DNA of 64,000 nucleotides from JBBDMU01 sp040905685 (GTDB lineage Bacteria > Bacteroidota > Rhodothermia > Balneolales > Natronogracilivirgulaceae): positions 11,296 to 75,295 of the forward strand of contig JBBDRB010000104.1 in assembly GCA_040905685.1 (NCBI GenBank), read 5' to 3'. A program made the position numbers and the translations under genes. This document shows, piece after piece, positions 16,864 to 26,999 of this stretch. How positions within the stretch are numbered: position 1 is the first letter of the stretch; each line of letters begins with the position of its first letter. Under the pieces are notes generated by a model, which made no database searches, was not told the DNA's origin, and was given only the letters and a program-made list of their open reading frames with translations.

Positions 16864-18513
16864 ATGGAAATTCTTGATAGCATTGTAAATACACTCAACG
16901 ACCTGGTCTGGAACACCCCCCAGGAAATGCCCCTTATGGTCATTTTACTGCTGGGGTTCGGCATATTCATCACGATCAAACTGGGGTTTATCCAAATCAG
17001 GAAGTTCCGGCACGGACTAAAAGTGGTTTCCGGGCAGCTAAGCGACCCCGAAGACACCGGTGATGTCAATCATTTCCAGGCCCTAAGCACGGCCCTGGCC
17101 GCTACGGTGGGCATAGGCAATATTGCCGGTGTGGCCATCGCCATCCATTACGGCGGGCCCGGTGCCCTGTTCTGGATGTGGATGACGGCTATTTTCGGGA
17201 TGGCCATAAAATACACGGAGTGTACCCTTGCCGTGCATTACCGTAAGATCAATGCAGACGGCAGCGTCTCCGGCGGACCCATGTACTATATTGATCAGGG
17301 GCTGGGCCGCAGGTGGAAGTCGCTTAGCGTAATTTTTGCAACGAGCGCCGTCATTTGTTCCTTTTTCACCGGAAATGCCGTCCAGGCCAATACAGTGGCC
17401 GACACCATGTCGAGCGCCTTTGCCATTCCGGCACTGATAACAGGGCTGGTAACCGCCGGGCTGGTCGCTGTGGTGATCCTGGGAGGGATAAAACGCATTG
17501 GCATTGTTACCGCCCGGCTGGTGCCGGTCATGGCGGCCTTGTATATTCTCGGTGCCCTGGTCATTTTACTGATGAACCATACCGAGGTGATAGCCACTTT
17601 TGGCCTCATCATCAGTTCGGCTTTCACTCCCGAGGCCGGTGCTTTCGGAGTGGGTTCGGGCGCCTTCATGGTCACGTTCGTCTGGGGGATCAAACGCGGA
17701 TTGTTTTCGAATGAGGCCGGCCAGGGTTCCGCCCCTATTGCCCATGCGGCCGCACGGACGAATGAACCCGTTCGCGAAGGGGTCGTTGCCCTGCTGGAGC
17801 CGTTCATTGACACCCTGGTCGTTTGCACCATGACGGGTCTTGTCATTATCATAACCGGGGCCTGGGAAACAAAGCACAATGCATCCATCGATTTAAACCA
17901 GCCTGATATCAGCTACGCCGTCGATGATGATGCCGCCGGCCGCATCTATATCGAGGATGGCATTCCGCAGAACGGCCGGATCATGCGCTATCAATATCCG
18001 GTCGACACCCTGTTTACCGACGATGCGTACCGGAATACCTTTACCGGCTATGTACATATTACAGAGGCGGGCGGTATTGTTTCCGCGGTAACCGCTGTAG
18101 ATGAAAATGAGGTTGAATATACAAACCTGTTCGGCGGGGTCATTGAAAACGCGGCGCCGCTCACCGCCACCGCCTTTGAGATCGGCTTATCTCCCCTGTT
18201 TGCGGGAGGACAATACCTGGTGACCATCTGTGTGCTGTTATTCGGCATTTCCACCTCCATCAGCTGGAGTTATTACGGTGACCGCTCCATTCAATACCTT
18301 CTGGGCGATAATTCCATTTTCTACTACCGTCTGGCCTATGTATTAATGCATTTTATCGGCGCCATACTGGGTCTTACACTGATCTGGAACATCGGCGATG
18401 TGATGCTGGGCATTATGACCATCCCCAACCTGATAGCCCTGTTCGCCCTGTCGGGTGTGGTCTATAAACTGACCAGAACCTACTTTACCAAAATGGCCGA
18501 TATCGAGTCCTGA
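16864..18513 (+). CDS. AGCS-family sodium:amino-acid symporter with an extracytoplasmic insertion
   Basis: About 549 residues. Family signatures are clear: ALSTALAATVGIGNIAGVAIAIHYGGPGALFWMW, the GGPMYYI motif, and the substrate-region segment GIKRGLFSNEAGQGSAPIAHAAA. It should import alanine, glycine or related amino acids with sodium. Relative to the usual 440-480 residues there is an insertion of about 80-100 residues (roughly 340-435, from NASIDLNQPDIS to NLFGGVIENAAP) that is polar and lies between membrane helices, so it probably folds outside the membrane. ATG 16864 is preferred to a TTG at 16828. It is divergent from hppD, which may reflect a shared role in amino-acid use. Confidence 0.9.
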   Translation: MEILDSIVNTLNDLVWNTPQEMPLMVILLLGFGIFITIKLGFIQIRKFRHGLKVVSGQLSDPEDTGDVNHFQALSTALAATVGIGNIAGVAIAIHYGGPGALFWMWMTAIFGMAIKYTECTLAVHYRKINADGSVSGGPMYYIDQGLGRRWKSLSVIFATSAVICSFFTGNAVQANTVADTMSSAFAIPALITGLVTAGLVAVVILGGIKRIGIVTARLVPVMAALYILGALVILLMNHTEVIATFGLIISSAFTPEAGAFGVGSGAFMVTFVWGIKRGLFSNEAGQGSAPIAHAAARTNEPVREGVVALLEPFIDTLVVCTMTGLVIIITGAWETKHNASIDLNQPDISYAVDDDAAGRIYIEDGIPQNGRIMRYQYPVDTLFTDDAYRNTFTGYVHITEAGGIVSAVTAVDENEVEYTNLFGGVIENAAPLTATAFEIGLSPLFAGGQYLVTICVLLFGISTSISWSYYGDRSIQYLLGDNSIFYYRLAYVLMHFIGAILGLTLIWNIGDVMLGIMTIPNLIALFALSGVVYKLTRTYFTKMADIES

Positions 18514-18608
18514 GGCTGGCCAGCCGCAGGCAGGTCAACTCCGTGTGGCGGTTCATCCAATATTTTCATTTGCTCTGCGTCTGTTAGGTACACCCTGATC
18601 CTATTTTG

Positions 18609-19151
18609 ATGAAACCCCTCTTTCCCCTGGTATTTTTACTGTCCGCAGCAGCCTGTACGGAATTGTCCAGCTATGAAGAAGCCAGCATGGACGAGGCGAT
18701 GGTCGATTCCCTGCTTTCCGTCACCGAGAGCTGGGATATCCAAATGGAAATCATCGAGGACGGCCTTCGTGTGGTCAATATTACGGCACCCTACGCCTCA
18801 ACCTACCATGAAGATAATATAGCCGAAACCCGTATGCAGGGTCCGGTGGCAGTCGTAGTACTCGATTCCCTTGGAACCCAGACGACGAAAGTTACCTCTG
18901 GACGGGCAATCTACACGGGACGTAATTCCACATTCAGGTTTCGTGAAGATGTAGTGGTGACCACCCATGACGGGCGCACCTTGCGTACCCAGGAGCTGGA
19001 CTGGATGCAGCAGGACCGCTCCATTACCAGTTCTGATTTTGTGATCATCATCACGCCCACCGACAGCATTGCCGGTTACGGGCTGGAGGGTCTTGATGAT
19101 CTCAGCATTTATTCAATTTCTGAAGTAACCGGGGAATTTGAACTTGACTGA
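18609..19151 (+). CDS. lptC: LptC-like lipopolysaccharide-export protein (lipoprotein)
   Basis: About 180 residues. MKPLFPLVFLLSAAAC is a lipoprotein signal with C16 as the lipidation site, unlike enterobacterial LptC, which keeps a membrane helix, but usual in Bacteroidota-type genomes. The rest is a beta-jellyroll-like region with alternating strands (MQGPVAVVVLDSLG, TSGRAIYTGRNSTFRFREDVVVTTHDGRTLRTQELDW) typical of LptC (DUF1239). It would pass lipopolysaccharide from the inner-membrane ABC transporter to LptA-like proteins. The following OstA-like gene overlaps its end by 14 bases, supporting one operon and the assignment. Confidence 0.8.
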   Translation: MKPLFPLVFLLSAAACTELSSYEEASMDEAMVDSLLSVTESWDIQMEIIEDGLRVVNITAPYASTYHEDNIAETRMQGPVAVVVLDSLGTQTTKVTSGRAIYTGRNSTFRFREDVVVTTHDGRTLRTQELDWMQQDRSITSSDFVIIITPTDSIAGYGLEGLDDLSIYSISEVTGEFELD

Positions 19152-20577
19152 TAGCCCTGCCTCCTTCCTGATCAAAAAATGCTTTACCTTCATGCTCCTG
19201 CTGTCCGGATTCAGCCTGTCCGGCTTGTTTATCATTCCCGATCAGGCCGAAGCCCAAAACCGGGTGCGCATTCTGGCCAGTGACCGGCTTGAAGGCGACC
19301 AGACCGATGAAGGATCCGTCACGAAGTTTATCGGCAATGTGAAGCTGGAGACCGATGATTTTGTCATAGTTTGTGATTCCGCCTATCAGTACAGTGATCT
19401 CGACGAGCTCAGGGCCTACGGAAACATTCAGATTGACATGGAAACCGAGACGATCTGGTCGGATTATGCCTATTATCATATTGGTGAGGAGATCAGCGAG
19501 TTCGAGGGACGGGTTGTCATGCAGGGGGAGAATGCGACCCTGTTCAGCGACTATGTGGAATACAGCTTCATAACCAAAATAGCTACTTTTCCGGGATCTT
19601 TACGCCTGGAAGATGAAGAAAGTGTGCTGCTCTCCGACAGCGGAACCTATTATAACGAGCAGGATAGCGCCACGTTCAGGGGCCATGTCCAGATGGCTGA
19701 TTCCGTTCAGTATATTGAGGCCGACAGCCTGTTCACCAATCGTTCGGCCCGGTATTATGAGCTGTTCGGCGATGTTTTTTTGGATGATTTTGAGAACCGG
19801 GTCCGCCTTTCCGGAGATTATGTGGAAGCCGATTCGACCGGACAACGGACCATTGAAGGCAGCAGCCGCATGCGCAGGATAAACGAAAGCGAGACGGACA
19901 CCACCCATATCAATGCACACCGAATGGAGGTTCTGGAATCGGATACCACTTATACTTTTAAGGGCTTCACCAATGTGGAGATATGGACCCCCGACTATTC
20001 CAGCTTGTCGGATACGGCCAATTATGACGATCACCTGGAATTGTTTACCCTGGAAGGCTCGCCGAGCACCTGGTATAACAACATACAGCTAACGGGACCC
20101 CGGATTGAAATTCAGCTGCAAGATGATGCCATACGGTCCCTCCTCTCCTATATTCGTTCCTTTTCGGTGCAGGAAGATACGCTTACCGGACGACTCAACC
20201 AGGTTACGGGTGATACCATCTATGTGAATTTTGAGGATGATCAAATCGATTATATTGATGTGACCAATCAATCCAGCATTTTTTATCACACAAAAGATGA
20301 AGAGCGGAACCCGGACGGCGCCGTGGAGATGTCGGCCCGGTTCATCAAAATGATCTTTCTCGACGGCGAACTGGAAGACGTAAACTCCTATGAAAATATA
20401 ACCGGCACTTTCTTCCAAGAATCCTCTTCCCTGGAATCTCACGAGCTTGAGGGTTTTGTATGGGAACCGGATCGCCGCCCTCAGCGGCCGCCCACGGAGA
20501 TTGAAAAACGGCTGGGTGACATTCCCGTAGAACGTCCGTTTTCCCTGCCCCGGCGGTATCTTGAATCGCAGGAATAA
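19138..20577 (+). CDS. OstA/LptA-like protein of lipopolysaccharide transport
   Basis: About 479 residues with an N-terminal signal peptide (CFTFMLLLSGFSLSGLFIIPDQAEAQ). The body is made of repeated OstA-like beta-strand units, for example DEGSVTKFIGNVKLETDDFVIVCDSAYQYSDLDELRAYGNIQI and SEFEGRVVMQGENATLFSDYVEY, the jellyroll seen in LptA and in the N-terminal part of LptD. No long C-terminal beta-barrel is evident, so it is a large periplasmic LptA-like protein and not LptD. It starts inside lptC (TTG at 19138; the first internal ATG is at 19192), consistent with coupled translation. Exact start is uncertain. Confidence 0.82.
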   Translation: MNLTDSPASFLIKKCFTFMLLLSGFSLSGLFIIPDQAEAQNRVRILASDRLEGDQTDEGSVTKFIGNVKLETDDFVIVCDSAYQYSDLDELRAYGNIQIDMETETIWSDYAYYHIGEEISEFEGRVVMQGENATLFSDYVEYSFITKIATFPGSLRLEDEESVLLSDSGTYYNEQDSATFRGHVQMADSVQYIEADSLFTNRSARYYELFGDVFLDDFENRVRLSGDYVEADSTGQRTIEGSSRMRRINESETDTTHINAHRMEVLESDTTYTFKGFTNVEIWTPDYSSLSDTANYDDHLELFTLEGSPSTWYNNIQLTGPRIEIQLQDDAIRSLLSYIRSFSVQEDTLTGRLNQVTGDTIYVNFEDDQIDYIDVTNQSSIFYHTKDEERNPDGAVEMSARFIKMIFLDGELEDVNSYENITGTFFQESSSLESHELEGFVWEPDRRPQRPPTEIEKRLGDIPVERPFSLPRRYLESQE

Positions 20578-20591
20578 TCCGGTCCGTGCGG

Positions 20592-20801
20592 CTATTTATT
20601 TCCGGCAGGGATATCTTTCTTCACCTTCGATGCCACCCACAGGTTCACCCCGCCTCCCAACAGGCAGACGATGCCGATGAACTGTCCCACAAAACCGGTG
20701 AAATCGCCCTGCCTCCAATGACTGATCAGGTTATAAAGACCCACCACAATGATGAGTATGCCGGTGAACAGTAACACGTAATAGATAAAATGCTTTTTCA
20801 C
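20592..20801 (-). CDS. Small two-helix membrane protein of unknown function
   Basis: 69 residues from a GTG start with GGTGGGA just ahead of it. Two hydrophobic segments (about 5-27, YYVLLFTGILIIVVGLYNLI; and 34-58, GFVGQFIGIVCLLGGGVNLWVA) are followed by a positively charged tail (KVKKDIPAGNK). I do not recognise a family. It lies 26 bases downstream of the PEP carboxylase gene on the same strand and is probably co-transcribed with it; there is no evident functional link. Confidence 0.6.
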   Translation of the reverse strand: MKKHFIYYVLLFTGILIIVVGLYNLISHWRQGDFTGFVGQFIGIVCLLGGGVNLWVASKVKKDIPAGNK

Positions 20802-20827
20802 GATCCCACCATTTTTATTTTGATTGA

Positions 20828-23635
20828 CTAGCCCGTGCTTTGCATGGCCGCCGCGATTCCGTTGATGCTGGAGAACAAAGCGTGCCTCAGCCTTTCCTTT
20901 TCTTTTGCATCCGCTTTTTTTGACCGCTTCAGCAATTCGATCTGAAGCAGGTTCAATACGTCCGTATAGGGATTGCGCAATGCAATGGATTTTTGGATGA
21001 CCGGACTGTTGTCAAGAAGCTTGCTTTGTCCGGTGATATCCAGGATGGCTTTTTCCGCAAGGTTGTACTCGGTTTCAATCATGGTGTGATAGGTGTTTTC
21101 ACCAGCCTTGCTGTAATGTTTGGCGATGACCAGGTGTGCCCTTGCCATTTCCCTTTGTGCGTTGTCGAGCACGGCCCGGAAAAAGTCCCATTCTTTGTAC
21201 AGGCGCTGCATTTCTTCCAGATCCCCCGGATTCCCCCGGATGATATCGTCCAGGGCCGCACCGATGCCAAACCAGCCGGGTAGATTATATCGCACCTGGG
21301 TCCATGCAAATACCCAGGGTATGGCCCGGATCGAACTGAAATCCACTTCATTGGATGATTTTCTCGAAACCGGCCTGGAGGCAATCGGCAACCGGCTTAT
21401 CTGCTCAATGGGGGTGATCTCGGTATACCACTTCCACAGGTCGGCATCTCCGGAGAAGTCCGTATAGCGCTTCATGGATTTCTGTGATATGGCCTCCATC
21501 AGCGCATAGGGCTTTTGTTTGTCCGTAAGGTGCTCATTTTTATATTTTTCGGCCTCGGCCGTAGAGCTGATCATCGCATGGACGACCTGTTCAAGATGCC
21601 TTCGCGCAATGGCCGGCAAAGCGTAACGGAAGGAGATCACTTCTCCCTGCTCCGTCATCCTGATTTTCCCGTTATGGCAGGCCGGCGGCAGGGCCTTCAC
21701 AGCCTGGCTTGATCGTCCGCCGCCACGGCCTACCGTACCACCCCGTCCGTGAAACAACCGGAACGATACATTATGCTTCAGATTTACATCAGCCAGCTTT
21801 TCCTGGGCTTTGTGAAGGGCCCAGTTGGCCATCCAGTACCCACCGTCCTTGTTGCTGTCTGAATACCCGAGCATGATCTCCTGAAAATTACCGCGCTCAG
21901 CCAGATGCAGCTTGTAAACCGGGTCGGTATACAGGGCATCCATTAAGGAACTGCTCCGCTCCAGGTCGTCAATGGTCTCAAATAAAGGCACCACATCCAG
22001 GTCAAAATTTACCCGGTTATCCTTCATTTGCCACAGACCGGCTTCTTTGGCAATCAGTACCAGTTCCAGCATGTCACTGACCTCATGCGTCATGCTCACG
22101 ATCAGGCTGCCGATCGAGGATTTATCCTCTTTAACGGCTTTGCGGATCACACCGAAGGTCTTCATGGTCTCCAGGGATTTCTCACTAAGGGCCACGTTGG
22201 AATGGATAAGGGGACGGGGATTCATCAGTTCGGTCCGCAGCACATTCAGCTTTTCGGCTTCATTGAGCTTGACGTAATCCTTTACCACTCCGGCATTCTC
22301 CAGTAATTCGTTCACCGTCTGCTCATAGATCAGGCTGTGCTGGCGTATATCCATAGCCGCTATAGAATAGCCGAAAGTCTGCACCTGATAGATCAGGTCC
22401 TGTAATTTTCCCCTGCGGGCAAGATCGGCAAAGCCGGATTCTACAAGGCAGGTCTGGATAAGCTCTATTTCCCCGATCAGGTCCGCTGAGGAGTAACGTT
22501 CAATTTGGGTGTTTTCCCCCTGCTGCTCTTTGATCAGGCGATCAAGCTCCCTCTGCAGCTTTTGCTGGATAAAGGTGATTTTCACGCGATAAGGCTCATG
22601 GCCGTATTGCTCGGTCAGAGAGACATTCAATCCCTCATCCAGTTTATCGGCTTCAACGGATTCTTTAAGTTTAACGGGGGTGGCTATCTGCCTGGAGGAA
22701 ATGCTGAGTTCCTTCCAAAGATAATCAAGCTCTTCCTGGTACAGATTAAAAGCCGCTTTTTTGTGGGTAATCAGGGTTTGGCGGGTAACTTCAGCCGTCA
22801 CGAATGGGTTCCCGTCGCGATCACCGCCAATCCAGGTCCGGTATTTCAGGAAAACCGGGAGAGCCGGACACTCGCCATAATATTTTTCAATGGCATCGCT
22901 CAGGTCTTTATACATCCTGGGTATGGTATTCCAGATGGAGGACTGCAGGAAATACAGCCCGTTTCGCACTTCATCCTCTACCGATAAACGCGACGGCCTT
23001 ACATCATCGGTGGACAGCAAAATGCTGATCTGATGGTACATCCTGGAAATAACGTCTTCCTCCTCCGATGGCGTCAGGTCGGTTCGGTTGACCATGGCCA
23101 GCAGTTTGGAGATGTATTCCTGGATATGGAGTATACTTCGCCGCCTGGCCTCGGTCGGATGTGCCGTCAGCGTGGGCTGGATATCCAACTGGCCGATGAG
23201 CTTCATAACATCCTCAAGTGAATATCCATGCTGCTTGAGCAGATATACCGCCTCTGCGATGGACTCAGCCCTTGGATTATGCTCATCGGCTTTTATTTCC
23301 CTTTCCCGGTTTATGCGGGTGATCTCATCCTGTTCGGCCTTATTGATAAGATGAAAAAAGGAGGTAAAAGATCGCAGCAGCCAGTCAATTTCCACATCGT
23401 TCAGCTTCGCAGCCTCCCTGGAAACCTCATCACGAAGATGGCCCTTATCCGGTTGATAAGCCATCTTGCATCGGGAGCGGAATGATTCAACCAATTCATA
23501 ATGTTCATGGCCTGCCAGGGTCCTTATGGAATGCCCCAACAGGGTACCCAGCAGATTTACCTCCCTGCTTAATGGCGCTGATATACCCTCTCCTTCGGCT
23601 TCTATGTTTAATCCTTTCCAACGCTGCATAATCAT
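20828..23635 (-). CDS. ppc: Phosphoenolpyruvate carboxylase
   Basis: 935 residues, full length. Hallmarks are LTAHPTEARRRSIL with the catalytic histidine (about residue 158), GYSDSNKDGGYWMANW, the glycine-rich loop FHGRGGTVGRGGG, and a C-terminal SSINGIAAAMQSTG. It fixes bicarbonate onto PEP to make oxaloacetate, refilling the citric-acid cycle. The usual family C-terminus is -NTG; here it is -STG. ATG 23635 and ATG 23629 are both possible starts. A small membrane-protein gene follows in the same direction; the divergent patatin-like gene lies 192 bases upstream. Confidence 0.95.
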   Translation of the reverse strand: MIMQRWKGLNIEAEGEGISAPLSREVNLLGTLLGHSIRTLAGHEHYELVESFRSRCKMAYQPDKGHLRDEVSREAAKLNDVEIDWLLRSFTSFFHLINKAEQDEITRINREREIKADEHNPRAESIAEAVYLLKQHGYSLEDVMKLIGQLDIQPTLTAHPTEARRRSILHIQEYISKLLAMVNRTDLTPSEEEDVISRMYHQISILLSTDDVRPSRLSVEDEVRNGLYFLQSSIWNTIPRMYKDLSDAIEKYYGECPALPVFLKYRTWIGGDRDGNPFVTAEVTRQTLITHKKAAFNLYQEELDYLWKELSISSRQIATPVKLKESVEADKLDEGLNVSLTEQYGHEPYRVKITFIQQKLQRELDRLIKEQQGENTQIERYSSADLIGEIELIQTCLVESGFADLARRGKLQDLIYQVQTFGYSIAAMDIRQHSLIYEQTVNELLENAGVVKDYVKLNEAEKLNVLRTELMNPRPLIHSNVALSEKSLETMKTFGVIRKAVKEDKSSIGSLIVSMTHEVSDMLELVLIAKEAGLWQMKDNRVNFDLDVVPLFETIDDLERSSSLMDALYTDPVYKLHLAERGNFQEIMLGYSDSNKDGGYWMANWALHKAQEKLADVNLKHNVSFRLFHGRGGTVGRGGGRSSQAVKALPPACHNGKIRMTEQGEVISFRYALPAIARRHLEQVVHAMISSTAEAEKYKNEHLTDKQKPYALMEAISQKSMKRYTDFSGDADLWKWYTEITPIEQISRLPIASRPVSRKSSNEVDFSSIRAIPWVFAWTQVRYNLPGWFGIGAALDDIIRGNPGDLEEMQRLYKEWDFFRAVLDNAQREMARAHLVIAKHYSKAGENTYHTMIETEYNLAEKAILDITGQSKLLDNSPVIQKSIALRNPYTDVLNLLQIELLKRSKKADAKEKERLRHALFSSINGIAAAMQSTG

Positions 23636-23827
23636 TGACCTGTTATAAGTTTAAAAGCTTAAAATACAAATAATTCAGGAGAAGATAACGACTAGACCAC
23701 ACGAATGCCTGCGAAATTTACGATGTATAATTTTTCATAATTACTTTTTTCCCTGAATAATAACATATTTAGATAGTTTGAACAATGATCAGGAGAAGAC
23801 GCACTAAAGGCAAAGGCGCAAGTCGAA

Positions 23828-26005
23828 ATGAACCGTATGATAAAATGTATTGCAGCTTTAAGTTTGCTGTTCTTTATACTTTCTGTTTTTGTACCCGTTG
23901 AACCGGCCCGGGCATCCATTTTGCAGGAAGACCGTCCAAAAGTCGGCCTGGTGCTGAGCGGCGGCGGAGCCCGGGGGTTTGCTCACGTCGGCGCCATCAG
24001 TATCATCAGGGAAGCCGGCATTCCGATCGACTATATATCGGGAAGCAGCATGGGCAGTGTCATCGGCGCCCTCTATGCAATCGGGTATACGCCGGAGCAA
24101 CTGGAAGATCTTATCAAGACCATAAACTGGGATGGGACCATGTCGGATTCCGGTCCGCGGCGTTACCGGCCCCTTGAGGAAAAACGATGGGATGGCAAAC
24201 ACATGTTCTCGCTTCCCATTAAGGGACTTTCAGTGGTGTTGCCCAGCGGACTTTTGAACGGACAGCATATTTCGGAAACCCTTTCCCGCCTGACCTGGCC
24301 TGTTCACGGCATTACTGATTTTAATGACTTTCCCATTCCCTTTGCCTGTGTAGCCACAGACCTGGAAACCGGCCTCCCGCACGTAATGCGCAGCGGCTAT
24401 TTATCCGATGCCCTGCGCGCCAGCATCGCCCTGCCAACCCTGTTTACGCCCAAGGTTATAAACGGGCAAACCCTCATCGACGGGGGCATCGTTATGAACG
24501 TTCCAGCGCTGCTGGCGCGTGATATGGGTGCCGATATCATCATTACCGTCGATGCCACCTCTGCCTTGTCTTCGGCCGAAGACCTGGGAAATATCGTGGA
24601 TATCATGAACCAGACGGTCCGTTTTCAGATGATCAAATCAAACACCGAACAGCGCGAGCAAAGCGACGTCATCATCGAACCCGATGTGCACAATCATTCC
24701 ATACTGGATTTTGACAATCCGGGCCTGCTGATCGAAAAAGGCCGTCAGGCCGCACGGGTCCATTGGGATGACCTTGTCAAAATTGCCGACTCCCTGGCCC
24801 GCTTCCGGTTCCCCTCCCATAACACCAGCCCCGTAACCAATAATTCGGTATTCATTACCGACATTGAGTTCAAGGGATTATCCAGCGTTTCCCACCGGCT
24901 GGCCAGTGACCAGATAGGTATTGAGCCGGGAAGCTGGGTCACTTCGGAAGAGATTGAACTCGGCATTTCCAGGCTTTACGGACTGAGTTTCTTCGAAACC
25001 GTGATCTACAATATTGACAGGGCTCAGCCGGACAATACCCTGATCGTCAATGTCGATGAGCGTGACGTTGATGCCTTCCGGTTTGGCTTTAAATACGAGA
25101 ATCGGAAAGGGGCCTCCCTGTACTTTAACACCACCTACCGCAATCTGCTCTCTCCGGCCTCTACCCTGCGCATCAGCCTGGGGCTTGGCCGGGAGCCGTT
25201 TATTGACGGACAGTTCTTCAACTATATCGGCAATACGGACAAATTTGGTTTTCGCTCCCAGCTGAACTACCGGCAGCATAATATAGATTTGTACAATGAG
25301 GGACAGAGAATATTCAATACCAAGGTCAATACCTTTGCTCTGAACCTGCTTCTTTATCCGGCCGTTTCTACGAAATTCATTGCCGGTGCCGGTTTCCGGG
25401 AAGAAGCCTATAGCCTGTCGGGCAGTATCGGGATCGGTCAGTTCCCGTTCGACTGGTCCAATATTCACATTCCATACCTTTTATTTGAAACGGATACCCT
25501 GGATGATATTTTGTTTCCTACCCGCGGGTATAGTCTGACCCTGCAAAGCGATCTGGCGATGATCCCTTTTGCCGGATCCATCAATTATACCCGTCATTAT
25601 CTAAACTGGGAGGGATATCTTCCGATACACCGTCACGGGTCGGTCGTCACCCGCTTGAATCTGGGATACTCGACCTACGAGAACCTTCCGCTTCATCTCC
25701 GATTTTTCCTTGGCGGGTATCCGGACCTGCTAGGCTATTATCCCCAGGAATTCTCCGGCAATCAGGCCAAGTTCCTGCAGGTGGGTTATCAGCACCAGTT
25801 TGAGCCCGGCATCACGGTTCATGCGGCCGCCAATATGGGAAGCACAAATTTTTCCTGGGATACGAGTCCCTTGAGCCATGGCTATCAGACCGGCGCCGGC
25901 CTGACCATACGCACCGATACGCGGCTGGGTCCCCTCGGCGTGACCTTTTCGGGCAGTCCGCGCCATTCGCTGCTGCTTGAATTAAATGCCGGTTTCCGGT
26001 TTTAA
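23828..26005 (+). CDS. Patatin-like phospholipase fused to POTRA and BamA-type beta-barrel (type Vd autotransporter-like)
   Basis: 725 residues. After a signal peptide comes a patatin domain (about 35-300) with the oxyanion loop SGGGARGFAHVG, the nucleophile motif GSSMG and the catalytic aspartate in LIDGGIVMNVP. A POTRA-like domain follows (about 335-410, ITDIEFKGLSSVSHRLASDQIGIEPGSWVTSEEIELGI...), then a 16-strand-type outer-membrane barrel (about 415-725) that ends GFRF, a typical barrel C-terminal aromatic. This is the PlpD-like architecture: a lipase delivered to or anchored at the outer membrane. Its target lipid is unknown. It stands ahead of a run of outer-membrane-protein folding genes. 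Confidence 0.9.
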   Translation: MNRMIKCIAALSLLFFILSVFVPVEPARASILQEDRPKVGLVLSGGGARGFAHVGAISIIREAGIPIDYISGSSMGSVIGALYAIGYTPEQLEDLIKTINWDGTMSDSGPRRYRPLEEKRWDGKHMFSLPIKGLSVVLPSGLLNGQHISETLSRLTWPVHGITDFNDFPIPFACVATDLETGLPHVMRSGYLSDALRASIALPTLFTPKVINGQTLIDGGIVMNVPALLARDMGADIIITVDATSALSSAEDLGNIVDIMNQTVRFQMIKSNTEQREQSDVIIEPDVHNHSILDFDNPGLLIEKGRQAARVHWDDLVKIADSLARFRFPSHNTSPVTNNSVFITDIEFKGLSSVSHRLASDQIGIEPGSWVTSEEIELGISRLYGLSFFETVIYNIDRAQPDNTLIVNVDERDVDAFRFGFKYENRKGASLYFNTTYRNLLSPASTLRISLGLGREPFIDGQFFNYIGNTDKFGFRSQLNYRQHNIDLYNEGQRIFNTKVNTFALNLLLYPAVSTKFIAGAGFREEAYSLSGSIGIGQFPFDWSNIHIPYLLFETDTLDDILFPTRGYSLTLQSDLAMIPFAGSINYTRHYLNWEGYLPIHRHGSVVTRLNLGYSTYENLPLHLRFFLGGYPDLLGYYPQEFSGNQAKFLQVGYQHQFEPGITVHAAANMGSTNFSWDTSPLSHGYQTGAGLTIRTDTRLGPLGVTFSGSPRHSLLLELNAGFRF

Positions 26006-26085
26006 CACAGAACTTGCGATCCGTCAGGGATAAATTTACTTTATGATGTTAAAAAAGCATTACCCTTAATCAATTTATATTACAC

Positions 26086-26994
26086 GTGCGCCATACCGTA
26101 TACCCTATTTTAAGCCTTTTATTGGTGTTGGCTTCCTGCATGGGTCAGGAACCCGGAAACAGTGATAATGTCCTGGCCGAAGTCCAGGGCAAAAAACTTA
26201 CTCTTGAAGAAGTTCGCCATGAAATTCCCGGATACGTATATGAACGCGACAGCCTGGCTTCCATTCGGGATTACAGGGTACACTGGGTGAACCGCCAGAT
26301 CCTGCTGGCCGAAGCAAAACGTCTGGATCTGGATCGTAATGCACAGATCAGGAAAAAAATGCTTCGTGCCGAAGAAGACATCCTTACCGCCGCACTGCTT
26401 GATATGGTCCATCAGGAAGCTGCCGATGAAGGGATCAGCCTGCAGGACGCACAGAATTATTATGAGAATCACCGGGACCAGTTCATCCTGAAGGAGAAAC
26501 ATGTGCGGTACCGGCATATGATAACGGAAACCATGACGGCCAGCCAGAATGCGAAAAACGCATTGATGCGCGGCAATTCCTGGGAAGACGTTGCCAACAG
26601 GTATTCCGTTGATCCGGCAACGGCCATCCAGAACTCCACACAGTTCTGGCCGATATCCACGGCCGCATCCGACTACAACTCCATGCATCAGTTCCTGCCG
26701 CTGATTGGCATAACTGAAATTTCACCCATCCAGGTAGAAAACGGGCAGTTTCATTTCGTCCAGCTCCGGGAAGTCCGCGGCGAAGGTGAACATCCCGACC
26801 TTGACTGGGTACTGGATCATATCAGGGAGTGGCTGCTGGTCGAGAAAAAGCGGCAAAATATTAGCGCTTATAAGAGAAATTTATATTTAAAAGCGGAATC
26901 GAACAATGAAGTAAGGCTTTATGACGTACATAACCCTGGGGAAACTACGGAACTACCAGTTAATTTAGAATCAGACACGCTCACATCACACTAA
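26086..26994 (+). CDS. Parvulin/SurA-like periplasmic peptidyl-prolyl isomerase family lipoprotein
   Basis: 302 residues from a GTG start (MRHTVYP). The signal ends VLASC (C18), a lipoprotein site. An N-terminal helical SurA/PrsA-like part (LAEVQGKKLTLEEVRHEIPGYV...) is followed by a weak parvulin-like region (KEKHVRYRHMITETMTASQNAKNALMRGNSWEDVANRYS). The key parvulin residues are poorly conserved, so it may act as a chaperone and not as an isomerase. It sits 5 bases before surA in the same direction, suggesting a role in outer-membrane-protein folding. Function inferred from fold and context. Confidence 0.75.
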   Translation: MRHTVYPILSLLLVLASCMGQEPGNSDNVLAEVQGKKLTLEEVRHEIPGYVYERDSLASIRDYRVHWVNRQILLAEAKRLDLDRNAQIRKKMLRAEEDILTAALLDMVHQEAADEGISLQDAQNYYENHRDQFILKEKHVRYRHMITETMTASQNAKNALMRGNSWEDVANRYSVDPATAIQNSTQFWPISTAASDYNSMHQFLPLIGITEISPIQVENGQFHFVQLREVRGEGEHPDLDWVLDHIREWLLVEKKRQNISAYKRNLYLKAESNNEVRLYDVHNPGETTELPVNLESDTLTSH

Positions 26995-26999
26995 TTTAA

